DNA from: Micromonospora lupini
GTDB taxonomy: Bacteria > Actinomycetota > Actinomycetes > Mycobacteriales > Micromonosporaceae
Assembly: GCF_026342015.1 (NCBI RefSeq)
Contig: NZ_JAPENL010000002.1
Location: 1,369,001 to 1,433,000, forward strand
Length of the DNA: 64,000 bases
Reading direction: 5' to 3'
Below, piece after piece: positions 42,714-51,047 of the stretch; position 1 is the stretch's first letter; every line of letters begins with the position of its first letter. Made by a program: the position numbers and the translations under genes. The notes under the pieces are model-generated. The model was not told the origin of the DNA and did not search any database. It saw only the letters and a program-made list of their open reading frames with translations.

Positions 42714-42908
42714 ATGTTCGTTGTCGTCACCACGGTGATCCTCTACGTCTTCGGTTTCGTCTTCCTCTACGGCGTGATCCGGCTGGGTGTCCGGCACGCG
42801 CTTGAGGACCTGGAACTGCAACGGGCCCGAGCTCGACGCGAGGAGGAGCTGGCGGCCGCCCGCGACCAATCCTTCCTGCGCGACAACGCGTTCCTCGCCG
42901 GCAGTTGA
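42714..42908 (+). CDS. Small single-pass membrane protein (64 residues)
   Basis: It starts MFVVVTTVILYVFGFVFLYGVI, one N-terminal membrane helix, followed by a charged cytoplasmic helix (HALEDLELQRARARREEELAAARDQSFLRDNAF). No ribosome site stands out. Such short proteins are common in actinomycetes. Function unknown. Confidence 0.6.
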   Translation: MFVVVTTVILYVFGFVFLYGVIRLGVRHALEDLELQRARARREEELAAARDQSFLRDNAFLAGS

Positions 42909-42991
42909 GCCGCGACGTGGGGGTGGTGCCGCGGAACGGCTCGGGAGTCGGCGGGCGATCCGGCGGCGCGGGTGCGAGGATCGCACCCGTG

Positions 42992-43540
42992 ATGGGAACG
43001 CTGAAGACCGAACCGGCCCGTGCCCGCCTTGATCTGCTCGCCGCCCCGGTGGCGGAGGCCATCGCCCAGTGGCCTGCCGACGCGCCGGTGGACGTCGACG
43101 ACGTGCTGGTCGCGCCGATCGACGCCGACCTCGCCGACACGGCGGCGTTCTGCGAGGCGTACGAGGTGGGGCTCGACGTGTCGGCCAACTGTGTCGTGGT
43201 GGCCGGGAAACGCGAGGGTGTGGTCCGTTACGCGGCCTGCATCGTGCTGGCCACCACCCGGGCCGACGTGAACGGGGTGGCCCGGCGGGCGCTTGACGTG
43301 CGCAAGGCGAGCTTCGCCCCGATGACCGACGCGGTCGAGTTGACAGGCATGGAGTACGGCGGCATCACCCCGATCGGGCTGCCGGCCCAGTGGCCGATCC
43401 TCGTGGACGCGCGGGTGATCGCCACCCCGCACGTGATCATCGGATCCGGTGTACGGCACAGCAAGATCGCGCTGCCGGGGCCGGCGCTTGGCGCGCTTCC
43501 TGGCGCGCAGGTGGTGGAGGGCCTGGCCAGGCCGGCCTGA
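42992..43540 (+). CDS. YbaK/EbsC-type aminoacyl-tRNA deacylase-like protein
   Basis: A 182-residue protein (from ATG 42992; GTG 42989 also fits with GAGGA upstream). The YbaK core is visible: AFCEAYEVGLDVSANCVVVAGKREGVVRYAACIVLATTRADVNGVARRALDVRKASFAP, where the last Lys aligns with the catalytic lysine of Cys/Ala-tRNA editing proteins, and MEYGGITPIGLPAQWPILVDARVI with the GGI..G motif. It would clear mischarged tRNA in the cytosol; the amino acid is not defined. It converges on the DsbA-like gene. Confidence 0.8.
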   Translation: MGTLKTEPARARLDLLAAPVAEAIAQWPADAPVDVDDVLVAPIDADLADTAAFCEAYEVGLDVSANCVVVAGKREGVVRYAACIVLATTRADVNGVARRALDVRKASFAPMTDAVELTGMEYGGITPIGLPAQWPILVDARVIATPHVIIGSGVRHSKIALPGPALGALPGAQVVEGLARPA

Positions 43541-43546
43541 CCAGGC
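43521..43546. terminator. Inverted repeat at the YbaK-like gene end
   Basis: Arms 43521-43533 and 43534-43546 (GCCTGGCCAGGCC against GGCCTGACCAGGC) are adjacent and complementary with one mismatch, overlapping the stop codon. A folded hairpin would use the outer ten pairs. Confidence 0.4.
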
Positions 43547-43561
43547 ACCGACATCGATACC

Positions 43562-43575
43562 GTTGCACGTGAAAC
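43562..43575. promoter_or_regulatory. parS-like site far from the origin (one mismatch)
   Basis: GTTGCACGTGAAAC matches the 14-base parS palindrome at 13 positions. It lies between two converging genes, about 23 kb from oriC on the side opposite the main parS cluster. Confidence 0.5.
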
Positions 43576-43593
43576 ATCGCCTCGGTCGATGCC

Positions 43594-44229
43594 TTAGCCT
43601 GCTGCGGCCTCCCGCTGCTCGACCTCGGCCAGCGCGGCGAGGAGCGTCTCCGTCTCCTGGGCGCCGCTGACCGCGTACTTTCCGGCAAGCACGAACGTCG
43701 GGACGCCCGTGATGCCCAGGTCGCGGGCGGCGGCCAACTCGGCGGCGAGTTCGGCGGTCCGCTCGTCCGAGTCGAGGAACCGGCGAGCGTCCGCGGCGTC
43801 CAGGCCGATCCCGCCGGCGACGGCGGCCAGCGCCTCCCGCGAGCCGAGGTCGACGCCCCCGGTGAAGTGCGCCTGGTAGAGGGCCTCCACCATCTCGGCC
43901 GCCCGGCCGCGCTCGGCGGCGTAGGCGACCAGGCGGTGCGCGTCGAAGGTGTTCGCGGCCACCGCGCTGTCGTAGTCCAGCCGAAGCCCGTCCCCCGCCG
44001 CGGCCTGGACCGCCCGCGCGACCATCTGCCGGGCGCGCTCCGGGCCGCCGAACTTCTCGGCCAGCGCGTCGATGACCGGGCGGGGCTCGGACACCGGCGA
44101 CGGATCGAGCTGGAACGGCCGGTACCGGACGGTCACCTCGCCGTCGTAGCGGGCGAGCGCCTCGTCGAGTCGGCGCTTGCCGAGGTAGCACCACGGGCAG
44201 ACGACGTCGGCGTAGATCTCGATCTCCAT
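43594..44229 (-). CDS. DsbA/FrnE-family thiol oxidoreductase
   Basis: A 211-residue protein with the thioredoxin-like active site CPWC (VVCPWCYLGKRRLDEAL) close to the N-terminus and the all-helical insertion of the FrnE group. Other marks are VRYRPFQLDPS, FDAHRLVAYAAERG and the cis-Pro loop GITGVPTFVLAGKYAVSGAQ. No signal peptide, so it acts in the cytosol, possibly in disulfide exchange or, by family relatives, in 2-hydroxychromene isomerisation. It follows sufE by 20 bases on the same strand. Confidence 0.88.
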   Translation of the reverse strand: MEIEIYADVVCPWCYLGKRRLDEALARYDGEVTVRYRPFQLDPSPVSEPRPVIDALAEKFGGPERARQMVARAVQAAAGDGLRLDYDSAVAANTFDAHRLVAYAAERGRAAEMVEALYQAHFTGGVDLGSREALAAVAGGIGLDAADARRFLDSDERTAELAAELAAARDLGITGVPTFVLAGKYAVSGAQETETLLAALAEVEQREAAAG

Positions 44230-44249
44230 GATCGGTGGCAACTGCCCAC

Positions 44250-44678
44250 TCAGTCGACTTGTTCCCGGACCTGCCGCTTGAGCCGACCCAGGATCGCCGT
44301 GCCGCCGCGCACCCGCAGTGGGCTGATCGCCTGGGCCAGGCCCATCCGCTGGTAGAGGTCGTCCGGCACGGCCAGCACCTCCTCGGCGCTCGCGCCGGCC
44401 AGACCCTCGGCGAGGATCCCGGCGAAGGCCCGGGTGGTGGGTGCCTCCGGCGGGCAGTCGAACAGGGTCTCGACAGTCCCGTCCGGTGTCACCCGGGCGC
44501 GCAGGAAGAACGCGGTCTGGCACTCGGGCACCTGCTCCATGCCCTCGTGCCCGGCGGCGTCGGCGGGCAACGGCGGGATGACGTCGGCGTACTCCAACAG
44601 CATCTCCAGCACCAGGTCGCGTGGCGCGGCAGCGAACTCGTCGACGATCTCGGCCAGTCGGGCCGGCATGTCAGCCAT
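44250..44678 (-). CDS. SufE-family cysteine-desulfurase activator
   Basis: A 142-residue SufE-like protein. The family signature is MEQVPECQTAFFLRARVTPDGTVETLFDCPPEAPTTRAFAGILAEGL. The sulfur-accepting Cys is probably the one in VPECQT. It would take persulfide from SufS and pass it to Fe-S assembly. The suf operon itself is not in the window. A CysA2-like sulfurtransferase lies 6 kb to the right. Confidence 0.9.
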   Translation of the reverse strand: MADMPARLAEIVDEFAAAPRDLVLEMLLEYADVIPPLPADAAGHEGMEQVPECQTAFFLRARVTPDGTVETLFDCPPEAPTTRAFAGILAEGLAGASAEEVLAVPDDLYQRMGLAQAISPLRVRGGTAILGRLKRQVREQVD

Positions 44679-44703
44679 GCGTCGAGGCTACCGCCGGCGA
44701 TTC

Positions 44704-45129
44704 CTAGACCGTCGGCGACTGTTCGCTGATCTCGCTCAACGCGCTTGTCGGGTCGAGCTGCATGGCCAGGTCACCGAGCGAGACGATCCCCACCAGCTTG
44801 CGGTCGCTGTCGCAGACCAGCACCCGGCGGATGCCCCGGTCCCGCATGAGCGCCGCAGCCTCACCCGCCGTGCAGTGCTGCTCGATCATGACCACCTCGC
44901 GGGTGACTATCGAACCGATTGTGGTGGCCGCAGGTGAGCTGTTCTCGGCCACCGCCCGCACCACGATGTCGCGGTCGGTGAGCATGCCGGCGAGGGTGGC
45001 GCCGTCGGTGACAACGACGTCGCCGATGTCCGCCTCCTTCATCACCCTGGCCGCCTCGTCCAGGGTGGTCTCGGCCGGCAGATACACGACCTGCTTGGTC
45101 ATCACGTCGCTGACCCGGTAACCGGTCAT
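44704..45129 (-). CDS. CBS-domain pair protein
   Basis: A 141-residue protein made of two CBS modules. The first is at about 5-60 (VSDVMTKQVVYLPAETTLDEAARVM ... GMLTDRDIVVRAV) and the second at about 72-128 (VMIEQHCTAGEAAALMRDRGIRRVLVCDSDRKLVGIVSLGDL). The GMLTDRDI and GIVSLGDL loops are typical adenosyl-nucleotide-binding ends. No other domain is present. Stand-alone CBS pairs sense ATP/AMP-type ligands; in actinomycetes many are linked to dormancy or stress. The partner is unknown. Confidence 0.9.
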   Translation of the reverse strand: MTGYRVSDVMTKQVVYLPAETTLDEAARVMKEADIGDVVVTDGATLAGMLTDRDIVVRAVAENSSPAATTIGSIVTREVVMIEQHCTAGEAAALMRDRGIRRVLVCDSDRKLVGIVSLGDLAMQLDPTSALSEISEQSPTV

Positions 45130-45185
45130 GAGATCCTCCGAAGACGTATCACCCGATCCGACTGCACTACCCCGTGACGCGGTGG

Positions 45186-46955
45186 CTACACCAGGTTCGC
45201 ACGCTCCCGCCGTGTCTCGTCGACGATCCGCTCCACCGCAGCGTCCACCGCCAATTCCGCGCGCCCGCCGCCGACCCGCTCGCGCAGTTCCACGTACCCG
45301 TCGGCCAGTCGGCGGCCGACCACGACGGTCCGTGGGATGCCGATCAGCTCCGCGTCGGTGAACTTCACCCCGGCCGAGACGTGCGTCCGGTCGTCGACGA
45401 GCACCCGCAGGCCGGCGGCGGCCAGGCGTCCGCCGAGGTCCAGCGCCGCGTCGAGCTGCGGGCCCTTGCCGGCGACCACAAGGTGTACGTCACACGGCGC
45501 GACCGCCGCCGGCCAACAGAGCCCCCGGTCGTCGTGGTGCTGCTCGGCGATGGCCGCGACCGCCCGGGAGATCCCGATGCCGTAGCAGCCCATGGTGGGC
45601 CGGACCGGCTTGCCGGCCGGCCCGAGCACGTCGACAGCGAACACGTCGGTGTACCGGCGACCGAGCTGGAAGATGTGCCCGATCTCGATGCCCCGCCGAA
45701 TGGTCAGCTGGCCGTCGCCGCAGTCGGGGCAGCTGTCGCCCGCGCGCACCTCGGCCGCCTCCACGGTGCCGTCGGGCGTGAAGTCCCGCCCGCAGACCAC
45801 GCCCGTCGCGTGTCGACCCGGCTCGTTCGCCCCGGTCAGCCATGCGGAGCCGGTCACCACACGGGGGTCGACCAGGTAGCGGACGCCCAGCTTGCCGAGC
45901 ACCTGCGGACCGATGTACCCGCGCACCAGCTCCGGATGCTCGGCCCACTCGTCGAAGACGGCCACCTGGGCCGGCTCCAGCGCGGCGGCGAGCCGCTTCA
46001 GGTCGACCTCCCGGTCACCGGGCAGGCCGACCACCAGGAGTTCGGCCCGCTCGGCGCCCGGCTGACGCACGGTCAACACGACGTTCTTCAGGGTGTCGGC
46101 GGCGGTCCAGTCGTCCCGGTCACCGAGCCGGCGGGCGTTCGCCACCTCGACCAGGCTGGCGATCGTCGCGGTCTCGGGGGTGTCGTGCACCTCGGCCGGG
46201 GGCGCGGCGGTGGGGTCGCCGGCGGCGGGCGCCCGGGTGACGACGGCCTCGGTGTTGGCCGCGTAGTCGCAGGCGGTGCAGCCGACGAACGTGTCCTCAC
46301 CGACCGGGGTCGCGGCCAGGAACTCCTCCGACGCCGAGCCGCCCATCGCGCCGGACATCGCGTGCACCACCGTGTGGTCCAGGCCCAGCCGGTCGAAGAT
46401 CCGCTGGTACGCCGCCCGGTGCCGGGCGTACGCGTCCCGCAGCCCCGCCTCGTCCAGGTCGAACGAGTACGCGTCCTTCATCAGGAACTCCCGGCCGCGC
46501 AGCAGGCCGGCCCGGGGTCGCGCCTCGTCGCGGAACTTCGTCTGCACCTGGAACAGCGTCACCGGAAAATCCCGGTACGAGGTGAACAGGTCCTTGACCA
46601 GCAGCGCCGCCATCTCCTCGTGGGTGGGCGCCAGCAGGTGCTCCGCGCCGCGCCTGTCGGCGAGAGTGAAGATGTCGTCGCCGTACTCCGTCCAGCGGCC
46701 ACTGGTCCGGTAGGGCTCGGCGGGCAGCAGCGCCGGGAAGTGCACCTCCTGGTCGCCGATCGCGACCAGCTCGGCACGCACGACCTCGGTGATCCGGTCC
46801 AGCACCAGCTTGCCCAGCGGCAGCCACGTGTAGCCGCCCGGCGCGGCGCGACGGATGTAGCCGGCGCGCAGCAGCAGCCGATGGCTCGGCACCTCCGCGT
46901 CGGCCGGATCCTCGCGCAGGGTCCGTAGCAACAGGGTCGACATGCGTAGCAGCAT
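45186..46955 (-). CDS. proS: Proline--tRNA ligase (bacterial type, with editing insertion)
   Basis: A 589-residue class II synthetase. Class II motif 1 lies at LRAGYIRRAAPGGYTWLPLG, motif 2 at TKFRDEARPRAGLLRGREFLMKDAYSFD, and motif 3 in GCYGIGISRAVAAIAEQ. An INS editing domain of about 180 residues lies between motifs 2 and 3 (TVRQPGAERAELLVVGLPGDREVDLKRLAAAL), which clears mischarged Ala. The C-terminal anticodon domain ends in VDETRRERANLV. The ATG at 46955 has no ribosome site, but TAATCT sits six bases upstream, so initiation may be leaderless. It charges tRNA-Pro in the cytosol. Confidence 0.96.
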   Translation of the reverse strand: MLLRMSTLLLRTLREDPADAEVPSHRLLLRAGYIRRAAPGGYTWLPLGKLVLDRITEVVRAELVAIGDQEVHFPALLPAEPYRTSGRWTEYGDDIFTLADRRGAEHLLAPTHEEMAALLVKDLFTSYRDFPVTLFQVQTKFRDEARPRAGLLRGREFLMKDAYSFDLDEAGLRDAYARHRAAYQRIFDRLGLDHTVVHAMSGAMGGSASEEFLAATPVGEDTFVGCTACDYAANTEAVVTRAPAAGDPTAAPPAEVHDTPETATIASLVEVANARRLGDRDDWTAADTLKNVVLTVRQPGAERAELLVVGLPGDREVDLKRLAAALEPAQVAVFDEWAEHPELVRGYIGPQVLGKLGVRYLVDPRVVTGSAWLTGANEPGRHATGVVCGRDFTPDGTVEAAEVRAGDSCPDCGDGQLTIRRGIEIGHIFQLGRRYTDVFAVDVLGPAGKPVRPTMGCYGIGISRAVAAIAEQHHDDRGLCWPAAVAPCDVHLVVAGKGPQLDAALDLGGRLAAAGLRVLVDDRTHVSAGVKFTDAELIGIPRTVVVGRRLADGYVELRERVGGGRAELAVDAAVERIVDETRRERANLV

Positions 46956-46961
46956 TCGCGC

Positions 46962-46967
46962 AGATTA
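46962..46967 (-). promoter_or_regulatory. Candidate -10 element for leaderless proS
   Basis: TAATCT on the minus strand ends six bases before the proS ATG, which places a predicted transcription start at or next to the A of the start codon. No clear -35 was found. Confidence 0.35.
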
Positions 46968-47034
46968 GTACCGCGAGTCCCGACCCGACGATCCAATTCG
47001 GCCGCGCCTGCCCGACGGCAGGTTGCCGCTGGAG

Positions 47035-48246
47035 TCACCTGACGCCGGGGAGGCGGCCCTCGCAGCGGACGTCCGGGTCCGCCAGCGGTCGCCGGGGCAT
47101 CATCCAGTTCAGCGCGGTCTCCTCCACCGGCCAGCCGCGCACCGACACCAGGCTGTACGGAACCGCAGCCGGCTGTGGGCAGAGGACCTGCGACTCCACC
47201 CACACGTTCGGCAGGAACCGCACCGTGGAGGTTCGGTCCAGCACGATCGTCGACGTGTCGGTCACCGCGATGAGCGCGCCGAGCACCACCTCCGGGCCGC
47301 CGGCGACCGACGGCGGGCCGTCCGGGGTTGCGGTGCCGCCGTTGGTCGGACGGTCCGTGATCGTGACGGCCGGGGCCGGCGAGGCCGGGCCGCCCGGCGC
47401 TGTCGAGGCCCCGATGTCCGGGGCCGTCGCGGCCGACTGCTTCGGAACCACCTCGACCGCGGCGGTGGGCAGCAGCGGCACCCGGAGGAAGACCGCGCCC
47501 ATCACCACCGGGAGCACTGCGGCGACAGTGAACGCCAGACCGTGCGTCAGCGTCGGGGCGATCCAGCCGGGAATCGGGCCGGTGAGCACGAAGGTGGCAG
47601 CGGGCGGCACCGCCAGCAGCGCGGCGGTGGCCATCTCGTCATCCTGGTACGCCGTCCAGATCGCCGGGCCCAGCACGGTGTACGCCACGACCGCCGCCGC
47701 CAGTGGCAGGGCCACGCTTACCAGCAGGATCCGGGTCGGTTGGTCAGGATGCAGGTAGCGGGTGCGCAGCGCGAGCAGCCAGAGCCCGAGCATCAACAGC
47801 GACGGCAGGAAGCGGAGCTGCCAGGTGAGCGCCCCCAGCGCGACCGCCGCGGTGATCACCCACCCGGGGGTACGTGCCGTCCCGGAGGCCAGTAGTGACC
47901 GTTCCGGGTCGAACCGTTCCGGAGCACTGAGCCGGAGCAGTCGACCGAGGACGCCGAAGGCGAGCACGACAACGGGGAACGCCCACAGCAGGGCGATCAG
48001 CAGGGCGCTGAGCAGGCCGAGCGGGCTGACGTACTGGACCAGCAGCAGCATCGTGGACATGTCCTGTTGGCTGAGCTGCCACAGTCGCAGCACCAGGAGC
48101 AGGACGGGGAAGGTCGGAAGGAGGGTCAGCAGCCACTGTTGCGCCTGCCGCGCCCCCGCCATCCGGCGCGGGCGGCCGGTCTTGTCGGAGCTGGTGGTGA
48201 TCCGGGGTACGCCGGGGGCGGTAGCGCGATCCTCTCCCACGGCCAC
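47035..48246 (-). CDS. Multi-pass membrane protein following a solute-binding protein
   Basis: A 403-residue membrane protein. GTG 48246 was chosen for its GGTGGAGGTG ribosome site. The N-terminal half has at least six helices (LLTLLPTFPVLLLVLRLW, LGLLSALLIALLWAFPVVVLAFGVLG, and others). A Pro/Ala linker follows, then an extracytoplasmic-type C-terminal domain (VVLGALIAVTDTSTIVLDRTSTVRFLPNVWVESQVLCPQP ... CEGRLPGVR) with Cys residues. The first 121 bases overlap the end of the solute-binding-protein gene in another frame. No transporter family was recognised. Operon context suggests it works with that binding protein. Confidence 0.7.
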   Translation of the reverse strand: MAVGEDRATAPGVPRITTSSDKTGRPRRMAGARQAQQWLLTLLPTFPVLLLVLRLWQLSQQDMSTMLLLVQYVSPLGLLSALLIALLWAFPVVVLAFGVLGRLLRLSAPERFDPERSLLASGTARTPGWVITAAVALGALTWQLRFLPSLLMLGLWLLALRTRYLHPDQPTRILLVSVALPLAAAVVAYTVLGPAIWTAYQDDEMATAALLAVPPAATFVLTGPIPGWIAPTLTHGLAFTVAAVLPVVMGAVFLRVPLLPTAAVEVVPKQSAATAPDIGASTAPGGPASPAPAVTITDRPTNGGTATPDGPPSVAGGPEVVLGALIAVTDTSTIVLDRTSTVRFLPNVWVESQVLCPQPAAVPYSLVSVRGWPVEETALNWMMPRRPLADPDVRCEGRLPGVR

Positions 48247-49265
48247 TGTCGCACCTCCACCTTCCTCGGATCGGGTTGCTGCTGCTCCGCGACCGGCTGC
48301 GGGAGGTTGTATTCCTGCTGCCAACGGAGGTTGGCGTTGTACGCGTTCTCCCAGGTCGAGTTGTTCTCGTCGTTTGCCGACTCGTAGAGCGCGAGGTCGA
48401 CCAGGTCGCGCAGCGCCTTGTTGGGGCCGGTGTTGACACCCCAACGCTCCCGCGGGGACGAGCCGATGTCCCAGTGCTTGAGTGGCTTCACGTTCTTCAG
48501 CGTGACCGGGAAGCGTTGACCGTCGACACCCGCCCGGTCCCCGGTGACGAAGCCGGCGAGGATCGCCGCGTCGGTGGTGACCGCCTCCACCCTGCCGTCG
48601 TACATCTCCTGGATGCACTCGCTGATCCGGTTGCGGCCCACAGGCTTCGCGCCGGCCTCGGCGAGCCGTTGGATCGACGTCGAGGTGGTGAGCGAGCAGA
48701 CCGTCCGACCGGCCAGATCCTCCAGGCTGCTCACCTGGTCCTTGAAGGTCTTCAAGGTCACCACCGACTGCTCGGTGTGCAGGTAGGACGCGGAGAAGAC
48801 GGCACCCTCCTCCTCGCGCTTCGCGTTGATGCTGTAGGAGGCGATGACCAGGTCGACGGTGACGAAGCCGTCATTGTCCCGGGCCTGCCGGCGGGCCCGG
48901 TCCTCGCTCTCGATCGGCAGGAACCGCACCTGGGAGTGGTCGAAGCCGAGATACCCCGCGATCATGTACGCGATGTCGACGTCGAAGCCCTTCCAGGTGT
49001 TGTTCGGCAGCTTCAGCGAGATGCCCGGCTGGTCGTCCTTCACGCCGATGACGAGCTGCTGTTTCCCCTTGAGATGGGCGTCCTCCAGCAACTCGTCCCG
49101 GGTCGGCGGGCCCATCGCGAGGACGATCGGAACCAGGGCGGCTGCCAGGACGGCCAGCGCGACGATGAGCCCCACGAGTCGGATCTGACGGGTCCGTGCG
49201 GTGCGCGGCGACGGAGGTGCCGCCGGGGCCGGCCCGGCGGGGCTCGGCTCGCTTGCCTGACTCAA
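48126..49265 (-). CDS. Membrane-anchored solute-binding protein (SBP family 3)
   Basis: A 379-residue protein. One N-terminal membrane anchor at about 28-50 (IRLVGLIVALAVLAAALVPIVLAM) is followed by a type-2 periplasmic-binding fold: QLVIGVKDDQPGISLKLPNNTWKGFDVDIAYMIAGYLGF, then VDLVIASYSINAKREEEGAVFSASYLHTEQSV and WGVNTGPNKALRDLVDLALYE. This fold binds amino acids such as glutamate. The tail after residue 335 is Pro/Arg-rich and probably unstructured. The start is a rare TTG at 49265, preceded by GGGGAGGG. No ABC permease or ATPase lies beside it, so it may be a sensor rather than a transporter. Confidence 0.78.
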   Translation of the reverse strand: MSQASEPSPAGPAPAAPPSPRTARTRQIRLVGLIVALAVLAAALVPIVLAMGPPTRDELLEDAHLKGKQQLVIGVKDDQPGISLKLPNNTWKGFDVDIAYMIAGYLGFDHSQVRFLPIESEDRARRQARDNDGFVTVDLVIASYSINAKREEEGAVFSASYLHTEQSVVTLKTFKDQVSSLEDLAGRTVCSLTTSTSIQRLAEAGAKPVGRNRISECIQEMYDGRVEAVTTDAAILAGFVTGDRAGVDGQRFPVTLKNVKPLKHWDIGSSPRERWGVNTGPNKALRDLVDLALYESANDENNSTWENAYNANLRWQQEYNLPQPVAEQQQPDPRKVEVRQWPWERIALPPPAYPGSPPAPTRPAARAGWRGRGRRNSGC

Positions 49266-49536
49266 CTAGGCCCTCCCCACAGCGGTCCGGTGACCGGCCT
49301 CCCATTGTGCGGCCTGAATGCGAGCCACGACACTCCGCCACCAGCCGGATAGACGACTTGCCGCACGTGATCCACACGAGATCACTAAAACCGGGGTGTT
49401 CGAGGCGACGCGACACCGCGATTTCCGTGAACTCGTGTCGATCAAGTGCGATCCGCCACGTCGGCGGATCGGGGCGTCGTCGGGCGTGGTTCCGGTGGAA
49501 GACTGGTCGCCGCAGGCAACGGGTGAGGGAGGCGCG

Positions 49537-50304
49537 GTGCGCTGGCGCAGTTTTGTCGCGGTCGGGGACAGCTTCACCGAGGGTATGGACGACGCGTACC
49601 CGGACGGCACCTACCGGGGCTGGGCGGATCTGGTGGCGACCCGCCTCGCCGCCGATGCCGGCCCCGACTTCAGGTACGCGAACCTGGCCATCCGGGGACG
49701 GCTCTTCCCCAGCGTGGTGGCCGAGCAGGTGCCCTCCGCGGTGGCGATGAGGCCCGATCTGATCAGCTTCGCCGCAGGCGGCAACGACGTGCTGCGGCGC
49801 ACCTTCGACCCGGCCACGTTGGTCTCCCGATTCGACGAGGTCGTCCGGCAGTTGCGCTCGGGTGGCGCGGACGTGCTGCTGTTCCGATTCGCGGACGTGA
49901 TGGCGCGGTTGCCCGGTCAACGTCTCGTGGCTCCCCGGGTGGAGCTGCTCAACAAGGCGGTAGGTGAGACCGCCGAGCGGCACGGCGCCATCCTGGTCGA
50001 CCTGTACGCCGACGACACCTTCCTCAACCCGATGCTCTGGAGTACCGACCGGCTGCACCTCTCTCCGGCCGGGCACCGGCGGGTCGCCGGGCAGGTGCTG
50101 AACGCGCTCGGTGTGGGCTGCGACGAGGAGTGGCTGATGGTCCCGCCGCACCCGGCGCCGTCACTGTGGCTCGCCGCCCGCGCGTCCGACCTGCGGTGGG
50201 CCGGTCAGCACCTTGCTCCCTGGGTGAAGCGGCGGCTGACCGGTCGGTCGTCCGGCGACACGGTGACCGCGAAGCGCCCGCTGCTCGGGCCGCTCGTCGA
50301 CTGA
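49537..50304 (+). CDS. SGNH/GDSL hydrolase family protein
   Basis: A 255-residue esterase-type protein. Block I carries the catalytic Ser in FVAVGDSFTEGMDD, block II the oxyanion Gly in ANLAIRGRL, block III the Asn in AGGNDVLR, and block V the Asp-x-x-His in WSTDRLHLSPAGH. No signal peptide, so it is cytosolic. GTG 49537 follows GGGAGG; upstream in-frame sequence (49318 on) does not look protein-like. The true ester substrate is unknown. The amidohydrolase-like gene begins two bases after the stop. Confidence 0.87.
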   Translation: MRWRSFVAVGDSFTEGMDDAYPDGTYRGWADLVATRLAADAGPDFRYANLAIRGRLFPSVVAEQVPSAVAMRPDLISFAAGGNDVLRRTFDPATLVSRFDEVVRQLRSGGADVLLFRFADVMARLPGQRLVAPRVELLNKAVGETAERHGAILVDLYADDTFLNPMLWSTDRLHLSPAGHRRVAGQVLNALGVGCDEEWLMVPPHPAPSLWLAARASDLRWAGQHLAPWVKRRLTGRSSGDTVTAKRPLLGPLVD

Positions 50305-50306
50305 GC

Positions 50307-50753
50307 GTGCTTACCCTGCACACCGCGCCGCTGCTCCGGCGCACCCCGGGCGGTGAGACGGTGCCGGGTCAGGCCGTGCTGGTCGGGGGCGACCGGGTCG
50401 AGGCCGTGGGTCCGCTGACCGAGCTGACCGAGGCGTACGCGGCTGTGCGGGTACGCCGATGGCCGGGCGTGCTGGGTCCGGGCCTGCTGCACGACGGCCC
50501 GCTGCCGACGGCGCCCACCCCACGTGAGCGGGTGCACGCGCTGCTGCGGCAGGGGGTGACGGCGGTGCTGACCGAGCACCTGGCCGACCCGTCGCTGCGG
50601 GCCGCCGTCGACCGGAGTGACCTGCAGGTGCTGCCCACCGCCGAGGCGCCGACGCTGCGTCCGGACGGGCGGGCCGACCTCGCGGTGCATGGCGTCGACG
50701 GCTGCTGCCTGGTGACAGTGGTCGCCGGTCGGATCGTGCATCGTCGCGCCTGA
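50307..50753 (+). CDS. Small amidohydrolase-like (imidazolonepropionase-like domain) protein
   Basis: A 148-residue protein translated right after the SGNH hydrolase. It matches the N- and C-terminal beta-domain of amidohydrolases (LHTAPLLRRTPGGETVPGQAVLVGGDRVEAVGPL, and LAVHGVDGCCLVTVVAGRIVHRRA) with a short middle part (ALLRQGVTAVLTEHLADPSLRAAVD) instead of the metal-binding barrel. No HxH metal motif is present, so it should be non-catalytic. GTG 50307 is assumed. It may assist or regulate the hydrolase; this is inference. Confidence 0.7.
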   Translation: MLTLHTAPLLRRTPGGETVPGQAVLVGGDRVEAVGPLTELTEAYAAVRVRRWPGVLGPGLLHDGPLPTAPTPRERVHALLRQGVTAVLTEHLADPSLRAAVDRSDLQVLPTAEAPTLRPDGRADLAVHGVDGCCLVTVVAGRIVHRRA

Positions 50754-50990
50754 ACCGACCGTGGTACGTCCACGTTCCAACTGACCACGGCACCAAAGAT
50801 CTCGGCGACGGTCCACCAGCAGGGCGGCACCAGCGGCGGCCAGGGAGTTTCGATGGTGACCAGCACCGTGGCTGCGGCGGCCGACGGCACCGCCTCGGTC
50901 ACCTGGGCGCCGACGAAGGCGGGTTTGACTCCGCTCACCGTCTGGAGTGTCGACCGGGACGGCCGGCCCGGCCCACCATCCGTGCGCGGT
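50754..50990 (+). pseudogene. Possible remnant of an Ig-like surface-protein domain
   Basis: After the stop at 50751-50753 the same frame stays open and reads like a beta-sandwich repeat, with APKISATVHQQGGTSGGQGV and DGTASVTWAPTKAGLTPLTV and SVDRDGRPGP, resembling bacterial Ig-like modules. No start codon with a ribosome site and no continuation were found. The match is by eye only. Confidence 0.3.
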
Positions 50991-51047
50991 GGTGGGCCGG
51001 GTCCGTTACAGCGGTCGCGGGCGACGATCCGGCGTACCTTGGGGATC

